From the NCBI GenBank assembly GCA_947652605.1, contig OX393577.1, forward strand, positions 68,968,108 to 69,032,107: a DNA stretch of 64,000 nt, written 5' to 3'. The DNA is from Elmis aenea (taxonomy: Eukaryota > Arthropoda > Insecta > Coleoptera > Elmidae). The notes under the pieces are model-generated. The model made no database searches. It was given only the letters and a program-made list of their open reading frames with translations, and was not told the origin of the DNA. Of the stretch, positions 21,189 to 30,316 are shown piece after piece (within the stretch, counting starts at the first letter, position 1; each line of letters begins with the position of its first letter). The position numbers and the translations under genes were made by a program.

Positions 21189-22142
21189 AAGGTCGGGTAT
21201 ATCGTACCACTTTTTAGAATTTTGGTTATGGTGAATCTTCTATTAAAAATTACGCGAAATAAAAAATATGATTGGTTAGTATACATATTTGCTTATAAAA
21301 ATGATATAAATCCATAGGCAAATAACAATAGGAACTTAAAAGAAAAAAATAAATTGCGCAATGCTGCAAAAGGTACGATTTCCCCAACTCGTTCGGTAAA
21401 TCGTACCTAGGGGTGGCTAAATCGTACCTACAGGTTATATATATGGAGATATAGGTACAAATTTAAGATAGGTACAACAGCTTATTAACAATTAACACAA
21501 ATATATTTTTTGTACCAGCTCTCATTCCAGAACATGTTTTATGGGCCCAACGGTTACACCTCTGACACCGCAACATATCTTCAATTACGTTTTCTTCGCA
21601 AATGAAACAATACCAATACCAATCATCTGGGTTCACTACTACTTCAACATCTTTTACTGTTTTTGACGTCGTAGCTTTGGGACGGCATGCTTTTTTTTAA
21701 ATAGAGGCAACAAGTGCTAGAGATTCGGCAAATCGTACCTGGTACGATATACCAAACCATTTGCGGTACGATTTGTCGAACTGCCACTTTGTGCGATTTT
21801 ATGATTAATGTGCAATTAATTACAATTTCAACGTATTAAAGCAAGTTTCAATTTACGCCTAATTTACTGACAAATGCTAATGTAAAAGTATTCATACGGT
21901 TTAACTTACCGATTTCGAATAATAATCTTACGCGTGAACGAAAAAAATTATTATTACCGACACTGTTTTCACAAATAGAAAGTTACCCGGAAACAGTCAT
22001 ATTGCCGGTAAAAATGGAAACTGCTCTATGGTTTACAGTACAAGGGCCTCGGATTGGATAGAAAAGATTGCAACATTTACACCTTCTAATAAGAAAAATA
22101 GCAGTGGTACGATTTAGCAAGCGGTACGATATATCCGACCTT
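21189..22142. mobile_element. Inverted-repeat DNA element with many GGTACGAT motifs
   Basis: The ends are AAGGTCGGGTATATCGTACC and the inverse of AAGGTCGGATATATCGTACC, so inverted repeats of about 20 bases with one mismatch. The octamer GGTACGAT or its complement ATCGTACC recurs in both subterminal parts (around 21200, 21370-21430, 21740-21775, 22105-22130). Such subterminal repeats usually bind the transposase. The only coding trace is a cysteine-rich segment on the minus strand (21463-21699). It inserted 20 bases from the end of the segmental duplication. Confidence 0.75.
21463..21699 (-). pseudogene. PHD-like zinc-binding tail of a transposon protein
   Basis: Read on the minus strand this stretch gives DDWYWYCFICEENVIEDM followed by LRCQRCNRWAHKTCSGM and ends in a stop at 21463-21465. 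The spacing C-x2-C-x9-C-x2-C-x4-H-x2-C is that of a truncated PHD-type zinc finger. Such fingers stand at the C-terminus of several insect transposon proteins, for example some pogo/Tigger-like ones; the exact family is my inference. No start codon or catalytic domain precedes it, so it is the leftover end of the element's own protein. Confidence 0.55.
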
Positions 22143-22388
22143 ACCCTAATATGCAGGACTACTTTGGCAATAATGGCGTAGACCCGAGTTGCGAAGAAAA
22201 ACCCGCAGATATTTTACAAATTTACAATAATTTATTACTATTGTTTAATAAAGTTTCAACTTTTTATAAAATATCGTAACCCTAGAGTTGTTATGTTCCA
22301 TATCACATTTCTACATTTTGAGAAAATCAACTTTAAAGTTTCTGTTTTTATTACTCTGTTTTTGCTTGATTATGAGGAGGGTATTACA

Positions 22389-22682
22389 TTAGTTAAAAAT
22401 GAAATTAAAAAGAACAGTACTTATTACGCTGTTTCTGTTTTGAGGATCACATAAATCTGACCAGAAAATAATATGATTGATAGGCAGGTATTTTGATGTT
22501 AAAGTTTTTAATATTGTTATTAGGGCACTGGTAATATTGTTACCAGCTCTTCCATCTGGAGCTATGTGCCATAATGCACAATAAAAAAATGTTATTAAAA
22601 CTACAATGGGCGCTTTAGTTGTAGCAAGTGTAACATCCCACCTCAGATCAATTATTATATTATGTAGTAGTAAGTAGAACAA
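22389..22682 (-). pseudogene. Fragment of a transposon-associated protein of unknown function
   Basis: This is an open frame of 97 codons. Its centre reads WHIAPDGRAGNNITSALI followed by HIIFWSDLCDPQNRNSV. The combination of a W...GR.G..I.S block and a SD.C..QNRN block is the hallmark of a widespread insect and cnidarian family of repetitive, uncharacterised proteins, probably encoded by a DNA transposon. The intact family reads nearer to CGGQNRN, so this copy has lost the glycines. Both ends are missing, so it is a relic. I recognise the family only by these motifs. Confidence 0.45.
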
Positions 22683-23487
22683 ACTACTCGTACAAATATG
22701 TGTTTATGGGAAAGAATGACAAATATGCGACTACAATAAAAAAAATGCTAGCAACAGGGAAACTAAAATCTTGAGACAGTCGCACTTGGGTAGTTAAGAA
22801 CCAACCACCGAGAAATGTACAGCCAATCGAAAAATAAAGGAGTTAGTTGTCTTACTATGTAATAATTGCTCTAAACCTGTGTACTACGTAAAACAACGTT
22901 TGAGGGTCCAACCACGTTACAAAGACGATCACAAGCCATAATTAACAACAATAAATATAAGAGTAATGAGTACCTACTCTTCCACAACAGTGCGGCCTAT
23001 GTACAGTACGGTCCGCCACACAAGATATTTACGTTTACAGCAAAAAAAATTAATTTCCGCTTTAGGTAAAACAAACCCATTCTTTAAACCAAATCAAATA
23101 ACGCAAATACTGTTTCAAAGTTGATCCTTGACTATCTTTCTATTTATATTTATAGGTGAGTTATAGTTATATTTTGAATGAGGAACAAATAACACGTAAA
23201 AGATGATGTAATGTATGGACATGGAACAAATAAAACCGCAATTTGTTAATAGATTTTTTGATATGGAACAAGTTTACACTCAGAACTTTGTTATTAGGTA
23301 ACGAATTCAAATTTTGGTTATGTTGAAGGACAGGGAGCTTTTTAAACATAATCGTGATATTAATAAGTCAATTTACCGCAAAATGGCGTATGGAACAAAA
23401 TAACTCTTAGTCGACGATATATTTAAGTTTTTAGAGGATATACGAACAGATTTTGCGATGAATTTTGCAAAATTTTAAAAAACTTAC
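22683..23487. other. Downstream region of the 24573 receptor, no exon confirmed
   Basis: I searched the minus strand here for the three short receptor 3' exons. A stretch near 22925-22970 follows TAG and reads VLITLIFIVVNYGL then stop, vaguely like a receptor tail, but the FxxRYP exon and the ASDI exon are absent. I do not call an exon. Confidence 0.4.
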
Positions 23488-24573
23488 CACATCTTCTAGT
23501 TCTCGATACAGTAGAGAAATCATCGCTAGTAGCAAAATTGGGTTGAAAACACGAATCCCAGCGCCTGTGTAAGTGCCGGTTACTATCTCCCTCTTGTCTC
23601 CAGTCCATCCTTTAAGCAAGATAAACACATTTAGAATTAAAGTCAGGGCCGTTCCTATAAGCCAAAGTATTGTTGTGGGATTAGCCAACTTCCTTAGTTC
23701 ATCAAAACTATAATTGAGAGACTGATGGAACCTTCGCGTTATGGTAAGACTTCCAAACAAATCGGAATCACATTTCGATGGAAACTTGGTCAAGTTGTGG
23801 GTCTCCATTTTCTGTTGCAAATTTTTGTGACACTGTTTAAACAATGTTGTAAACATCACGGGTTCCATCACCACTCGACATCCTAGCGCGAGATCGACAT
23901 ACAAACCCCAAATATTGACTAAATGGTCAAAGCAAATCCAGTTTAAATTACACTTCAGTGTACTGTACAAGTGATATGAATAAAAAATCAAAATAGCGAA
24001 AGAACTGTACACGATGAAGCTTGAAGTTCTTCTCAGATGTTCAACGCCCGGTTTCGATAAAATCGGCTTACTTCCAATAATGTGCCTTCTGTTAAGGATG
24101 ACGCTTAAGCCCATGTAGTTGTTCCAATTATGGTGAGAATGGACGTAAAAGGTGAAAACAACCATCATCAACTCAAACTTTGACACCGCGTTGGTTATGG
24201 ATTGTATAATCGAATGATGCGAAACCAATGCATCGAAAACGTTATAGAAAAAACCGACAAACAAAAATGTTACATTAATCACTGTAACAATAAACAAACG
24301 GTCGAAACGTTTGACATCACTTTTGTGCGCTGAATCATGGGTGCATTTTAAAATAACATTGGTTAGCCCTGCAGGGTAGCTAAATAATATTAGAGGTTGT
24401 AGCGCACATCTTAGGCAACTGTGATGCAATGTAGAAACTTTTGAAATAGAAAATGCTTTGCGAAAATATTTCTTCAACCACATTTTGCTCCAAATACTTT
24501 TGGGCGAAAAAAACTTTAAATTTGTAAATAATATGTCACTGGTGTCACTTTGTGTTGACTTGTATAACACCAT
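23488..24573 (-). CDS. Gustatory receptor, long N-terminal exon
   Basis: An intact exon of 362 codons ends in a phase-0 donor GTAAGT after ELEDV. It is a divergent member of the same receptor family. It has a longer N-terminus, with Met at 24573 or the Met 31 codons in, and the conserved CLRCALQPLILFSYPAG block aligns with the CYCSVVRPLLYG of its neighbours. It also has IWGLYVDLALGCRVVMEPV, FKQCHKNLQQKME, a hydrophobic stretch LIGTALTLILNVFILLKGW and a final LLLAMISLLYRELEDV. With a typical 75-residue tail it would be about 437 residues, slightly long for the family. The terminal exons are not found, so the gene is incomplete in this window or splices to a distant set. It shows no internal fault. 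Confidence 0.85.
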
Positions 24574-25223
24574 TAACTTTTAAACAACAATAACTTTCCC
24601 ATTGACTTTATTTACCAAACCTATTAATGATTTTATCAGCACATTTTAATCCATTAGCGTACCATTTTATGATTTTGAATGTGTTTATAAGCCAAGAATA
24701 AACGATGATAACATACAATTTACTGAAAAAACATCAAATCAAGTTTAATAAGTCGGTGTTTAATGAACGGATAGATATGAGAGCTTCATAGCTCTGATGG
24801 CGGATGAATTATTCCTGGACAACGTCGTAATCGAGGCAGTTACCTATTTAATCGAGAGACAAAAAAAAATTCACGAAGCAAAGGCGTTGTTTAACCTTCG
24901 GTGTACTAGGTGACGAATTCTTACATCCCATACAACGTGGGGTTTGACGTACCCCAAATATAATTAGGACAAATAGCAACAACAATAAATTTTTTATTAT
25001 TGTTATACAAAATTATTAATGTTTTATGTTGCAAATAAGAGCTTTAGTAAAAAACGGAACCACATTTTACGTTTTAATCTAACTTTATTAAAAAAAATTA
25101 AAAAAACAACTCCTGTTAAAAATAAAATTATTAACTCTTATAAACTACTTTTTACGAACTAAATAACAAGATATAAAATCAAAGTTATAATAAAAAACTA
25201 GTTCAGTTCATCCGTTTCACTAT

Positions 25224-25955
25224 TTATGCAAATTTTGCATGTTCCATACATATCGGCGCAATACATTTCTGACAGGTGTATTTAGTTTTTCTGTCTTTTT
25301 TTCGTGGACACTTTACACATCTCTGCATAGTATGTTGTCTTTTTGCTGGTGGTTCTTGAAGATGTTCTGATGTTTTTTCAAAATATTTTTCGATCCTCTT
25401 ACGTAGAGTTTGAGGAAGATGCTGATTCTGCCGTCTTAGATTCAAATGATCTCTTACTAATGATATGCCAAGTTCACGAATAAATTTTCCTCTCAAATTA
25501 GTTTTGTCTTTTTCAATCCCGTTATTTAACATGTGTATTACCATCCTATTGATTCCTGCATGGTTCAGCAGTGCAAAAAATACTGTAAGTGGCCAGCGTT
25601 TCGAGTTTCGTGATACATCATAAGTCCTCGAAAGTTTGTCGACCACATCAACACCGCTTTTGGTCAGGTTGTAAAAAGTTATTACGGCTGGTTTTTGTTG
25701 ATCGCCAGACTCGGGATCAATTTCATTATCATGATGCAATGATGACAACATGAATACCAGTTTTCGTGGTTTCGGTACATAAGACAGAATAGTGCAATAT
25801 TTTTGAAATCCAAATAACGTTGATTTTACTTCACGATTTTTTTTGAATGCAAGTGGAATGCAGGTTTTATTGGCACGTAAAGTACCAACGACAGTAAGTT
25901 TGTGATTTTTTAGCAAATTTTCAGTGACTTCATAACTGGTAAAAAAGTTGTCCAT
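25224..25955 (-). pseudogene. piggyBac transposase, C-terminal half
   Basis: This is an open frame of 243 codons starting at MDNFFTSYEVTENLL. It holds the second catalytic aspartate region (DNFFTS), then LTVVGTLRANK, the KPAVITFYNLTKSGVDVVD block with the third catalytic aspartate, SKRWPLTVFFALLNHAGIN, and a cysteine-rich tail CVKCPRKK..YTCQKC...CMEHAKF that binds zinc. The first catalytic aspartate and the N-terminal domain are deleted, so the protein cannot catalyse transposition. The C-terminal DNA-binding part is undamaged and might still be translated from the internal Met; this is inference. Confidence 0.85.
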
Positions 25956-25969
25956 AGTAATATTTCGTC

Positions 25970-26023
25970 TTCTTCTTCTAAAAGTGCTGTGATTTCTGCT
26001 TCCGTCAATTTTCGATTGGACAT
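25970..26023 (-). pseudogene. piggyBac transposase, first codons before the deletion
   Basis: Met at 26023 reads MSNRKLTEAEITALLEEE, an acidic N-terminus typical of piggyBac transposases. It then runs into the deletion junction, where the frame shifts relative to the C-terminal half. An intron may separate a short upstream exon (26114-26241, donor GTACGT, acceptor near 26040), but I cannot confirm this. Confidence 0.6.
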
Positions 26024-26348
26024 GTTACGTAAAATTAACACCTAGATATAAATATTGTTATATAAAAATGCCCACATAAGTGTATAATAACAAAACTCAA
26101 AATAATAATACGTACCTTTTTATCTACGACCCGTACTAGGTGGGGTATGTGATGCCCACGCCTAATTTGCATACGTGTAGCACTCGTACGAACTGACACC
26201 CGACTAACTGAACGTCGCCATACGAAGCGGCAATGTTGCAATTACAGCTACTGAGAGAACCAATCACCACGATTTGTTCGTTTCAAAATGGTTTCGAATT
26301 TTAAAAGCTTGGGGTATATCACACCCCACCTGGTACACGGAAGGTTAA

Positions 26349-27237
26349 AGCAAAAATTTACTTTGATAAACTGATGGATTTTTGAATAAGTACCCCATGC
26401 ATTTATATAAATTAGCTTAGCCCTTTCAAGCACAGAATATAAAATACTTAAAAAAAAATCATATTTTATATAAATGGTCTATTTAAGGTTAAACAATATA
26501 ACGTGGTTACGCAGTGAAACCACAGTGCATGTAGTGGTAGGTGGGACAAAATAAGTAGATGAGTTTTAGTATTATAATTTCCGTCCGCACTTTCCAAATC
26601 TGAAAATCCATCAGATGGAATTTCATCCATCTAGTCATAGACTTCGGCAACTGAAAGCTTGTTTAAATTTATAAGTGGCCATGCTAAACGCAAAAAATAA
26701 TTTAGCCCAAAACGCATAGTGGTTTCATAATATACCTCGGAATTTTGAGAAAGGATTACAAAAAAAATATTTCAAACGTCTATAAGAGGTACTTACTTAA
26801 GAACTAATTGAATTGATTCATGAAAAAAATTTCACCTAAAACCGCTTCCTAGTAACTTTTTTTGACAAAAATCACTTTTGTTTTATGAACTTGGTAAAGT
26901 ACCGATTAAAATATGTGTTCCATTGGCTCTTGAATGTATTTGAACAAATCTCTTAGTATGGACAACATGAGGGCGAGGAGCTTTTTTTATTAGGACACCA
27001 GCCTGTTTTCTCAGTTTTTTAGTAACATTTTACTTTAACTCGGCCCTTTATCAAAATATCCGGCCCCGCATTTATTTTCGCATACTGCCCCGCAAACCCT
27101 AAGACCGACTCTGGCTATAGGATAGCGCTAGAGCGAAGAACTGAATTAAAAGTAAGTGTTTTGTTGCTATACGTTTATTGTGCAATAATAAAACATGTTT
27201 TGGCGTGTTATATAACAATTCCGTTTGCCAAACAAAA
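26349..27237. other. Intergenic, nothing recognised
   Basis: Spacer between the piggyBac element and the DUF1091 gene. It is AT-rich, with no open frame, inverted repeat or RNA gene that I can support. The minus-strand part near 27238 is 3' flank of that gene. Confidence 0.5.
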
Positions 27238-28364
27238 TTATTTAGGATCATTGTATATTATGTTAATGTACCATTCCAAAACTGCTCCTTTTACATTATT
27301 TCGCATGAATGTTTCTTTTATTAACCATTTTCCTGAAGGTATATTTGCTGGAAAATTTTGCATATTTGGATTGACGTGGTAGATATAATGTGGACCCTTA
27401 AAATCGAAATATTTTTCAGTGAATATTAAATTTTTTGTACGTAAAATAAATTGGATTCGATTATGCGGTTTCTTTGTTTTTTATTTTTATTTTAACTAAA
27501 ACGTTCGGTACCGCTTTACGGTTCATGAAAAATACGCTGGTTCGTTCCCACTTTTGTTTCAGTACCGGTTCGGTTCGATTGCTTAGTTTATAATAACTGT
27601 CAATTTTTTAAAACAATCAAAAATCTCTTAGAAGTAGGTAACAAGAAATATTTCGAATTTTTCTAAAACTATTGTGAAATAAATTTTCCATCACCAATAA
27701 GAACAGATTATTTTACATATTTTCATCAAAATATAGACATCCTGTTATGTACTTATAGTTATTAAACAAAAAAAGGTTAATTTACTTTCAGCATGGGGCA
27801 TGTGACAAAATCAGATTGACTGAATATTTTATTTTACTCGTATCAAACAAATCCTTGGTAATCATTTTACAAAAAGGCACGTTAAATTCTATTGGGCCTT
27901 TCCTGTACTCATTGCTTCTCTTTTGATAACCAATAACATGTATCTATAAACAAAATTAAAGCTTTTTTTATACAGCTAAATTTTACTTACGTAAAGATCA
28001 TCATCTTTAATCACGTCAAAAGTTGTACTGAAACTAATGTTGAATGCGGCATCAGTACGATTGAATTTAAAAAATTTTGAGCCGGTTACTTTCATTAGTG
28101 TTTCGTCGATTGAGTAAAATTTTGCAAACTCATGTACACCTTTATATGCAGTTTGCTGAAAAATAAGAATGGATTGTTTTTGAAAACTACTGTTTTCGCT
28201 TTCAGAATATTTTGATTACTTAACCCAACCAGTAAATTCGTAATATTAAGCAAAGTTTTAAAATCAACTAAAAGGTACAAAATTAAAATTCGCAAATCAG
28301 TACTTACAGTCGCCAAAAGTTCTTGTGCAGAAATGATTGTCAATACCATTGTAATTATAATCAT
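27238..28364 (-). CDS. Secreted DUF1091-family protein, four exons
   Basis: Short exons on the minus strand assemble into one product. Exon 1 is 28308-28364, a signal peptide MIIITMVLTIISAQELLAT. Exon 2 is 27991-28155 (KVTGSKFFKFNRTDAAFNIS). Exon 3 is 27786-27943 (YQKRSNEYRKGPIEFNVPFC..). Exon 4 is 27238-27396 (YHVNPNMQNFPANIPSGKW to a stop). Introns follow GT-AG in phase 0. Length of about 178 residues, the EYRKGPIEFNVPFCKM block, the TCPMLKG cysteine and IPSGKW fit the DUF1091 family. This is a group of insect secreted proteins related to MD-2-type lipid-binding folds; some Drosophila members act in chemosensation. One problem: exon 3 is 158 bases. A one-base shift near 27820 is needed to reach TCPMLK; otherwise a stop occurs at 27788. 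Either a sequence error or a recent loss. The gene was reconstructed by eye. Confidence 0.7.
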
Positions 28365-28897
28365 TTTTTAATAGTCGCTCGTGAATACAACGATTCAAAA
28401 CCGAATACATGTGTGGTTCTATAAATTCCGGAAATTAAACAAAATAACAAATTTTTATAATTATTAGTCGCAAACCAGAGCAGAAAGTATAGATTCTATC
28501 TAATTATTTATTAGAATATACCTATGTACAAAAATACATGATGGTGTCCAAATAAAGTCCTTCAAAATATTTTATCCTTAAGTTTTGTGCTATAGGTATT
28601 AAATAAGCCTTAAATATAAATACAATTAACAAAAACCATAGCGCTCTTAGTTTTTAGGTAGCTTATTTCTTCATATAAATTGACCTTATATCAATTTGAT
28701 TTTGTTAGTGTGCACTTAAGGTGTTTTAATTTATTGCTCACAAAATAATGATTTTTCGTCGAAAATTAACGCAATACATTTAGATAAGTTGTAAAATGTC
28801 AATTACTACAGCGATCCTGTTTTGTTAAGTCAAATACAACAATTTTTTGAAAAATAATTAGAAACCAATTTTTAATTAAAAAAATCCTAGATGTATA
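28365..28897. other. Upstream region of the DUF1091 gene
   Basis: It should hold the minus-strand promoter. A weak TTTATA lies at about 28419-28424 on that strand, 55-60 bases upstream of the Met codon. I see nothing else. Confidence 0.3.
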
Positions 28898-29626
28898 CAG
28901 GGTGTTTCGTAAATAATGCGAAAAAATTTGGATGGTGATTCCCTATCGAAAATTAAGGGGGTTCTTTTATGTAAATTTTTTTCTTTATACGTCTCCTTTC
29001 GGAGTTACGCCCCCCTAAAGGGTAGCGGTAAATTGTTTTCATTTTATTTCTCAAATTTGGATAAATGTAGAAGAATATTTGGTAGAAGTTTCACACTTAT
29101 TGAAAGGTTTCCCATAGTAATATTTTCAATCATCTCCCACCTTCACAGAGGGCTGAAAAGTAAGTGCGACCCCTGTTGGTTTTTTCATCAGAACTTTTTG
29201 CTGAATTGAGATTTGGCAATTTAAAAATTTGTTTTTTAAAGCTTAGTTTATTCAATTCTGTTTCATTTCTTAGTTTTTCTCGTAAAACCTAAATTTTTTG
29301 AGTAAAAAATAAAATGAGTAAACATGAACCATCAAATATTCCAATAAAAAACGATTCATTTTGCCGGTTTTTATGGTTTGCTTATGTTCATATTGGGTAG
29401 AATTGACGGGTGTAATGCATTTTGAGGTTTACACACCGAGTTTGATTCTCTATTAAAATCAATGAAAAAAAGTAGACCATGTAACTTTTAAAAAAATTGA
29501 CTTCGCCAGTCCAAAACATTTCATCGTAGAACAAATATTTAAACGTCATTCAATAGAGAATTTTCCACGATTTACACAAATATAAGGTTTCCATTTAAAA
29601 TAACAAAGTCAAACTGAATCACTTTG
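28898..29626. mobile_element. Possible CAGGGTGTTTCG-ended element
   Basis: The left end CAGGGTGTTTCGTAAATAAT follows TATA. A degenerate inverse, GAATCACTTTG followed by TATA, ends near 29626. The interior (GGAGTTACGCCCCCCTAAAG and GGCTGAAAAG segments) has the look of a repeated element, but there is no transposase and the right end is weak. Confidence 0.4.
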
Positions 29627-29938
29627 TATAATTTAGCAAGACAAGTTTTCAATAATTAAAAAATAATTATACATAAACAGACAAATTGGTTTTCTTTACA
29701 AAGTTTTTAATAAAAGCAGTATGAAAATAAACTTTTTTAATATTTAATTAGCAATTAATTAGTAATTAATTAAGACCTCAAAACTATCTTATTTTCCTAT
29801 TGAAATAATTTTTATGAATGAAATACGAATAGTATAACCATACATAACTAGAATGATTATTTTGAAAAAACAATTAAAATAAACATCAGTGTGTTTAAGA
29901 TCATCCTAAAAATTACCACGTAAAAAACAATCAATTTT

Positions 29939-30168
29939 TTAAAAATCTATATCTATGAAGCCCATGTACGTATTATAAAGCCCATTACTGGTTTTTGATT
30001 GGGTTTTATTGTTTTCATATCTAGATTCATCTGATATGAGTACTATTGCGAATAGAAAATTGCACTTTAAAAAATTATATGCTTTACTCAAATCATACGC
30101 CGATATAAAAAAAGAAAACAGTATAATTAACACAATTATTGTTAGAGCTGATAGGACATCAGACTTTT
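29939..30168 (-). other. Short open frame with one membrane segment, unknown
   Basis: Reading from a possible acceptor TTCATTAG (end near 30169), the minus strand gives a hydrophobic run LTIIVLIILFSFFISA followed by YDLSKAYNFLKC and a stop at 29939, with no ATG at the start. It might be an internal exon, or chance in AT-rich DNA. It borders the satellite array. I recognise no family. Confidence 0.2.
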
Positions 30169-30316
30169 TCTAATGAAAAACTGCTACACAACAAAATGTA
30201 AATAAAATACTACGCACAATTAATACTAGTAACAACGCGATCGACGTTGATTTAACGATGAACGATCAACCAAATAAATATAGTTTTAGATGAACGATAA
30301 TCGTGTGACAGTTGTG

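Larger units (their letters stand above)
24895..26344 (-). mobile_element. piggyBac element with internal deletion
   Basis: It is flanked by TTAA on both sides (24891-24894 and 26345-26348), the diagnostic piggyBac target. Terminal inverted repeats start CCTTCGGTGTAC and CCTTCCGTGTAC. The element is 1450 bases, while autonomous relatives are about 2.4 kb. It holds a transposase N-terminus (25970-26023) and a C-terminal half (25224-25955), joined near 25960 by a deletion that removes the middle. The exact TTAA duplication and near-identical ends suggest a fairly young insertion that moved by a transposase supplied elsewhere. Confidence 0.9.

Noticed and set aside
22925..22970. VLITLIFIVVNYGL stop as the last exon of the 24573 receptor
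   Set aside because: The similarity to TYxxxxxQF is weak and the two exons that should precede it were not found.
26590..26625. CACTTTCCAAATCTGAAA, similar to the donor end of receptor long exons
   Set aside because: Only about 18 bases match, and neither the flanking codons nor the GTAAGT donor are present.
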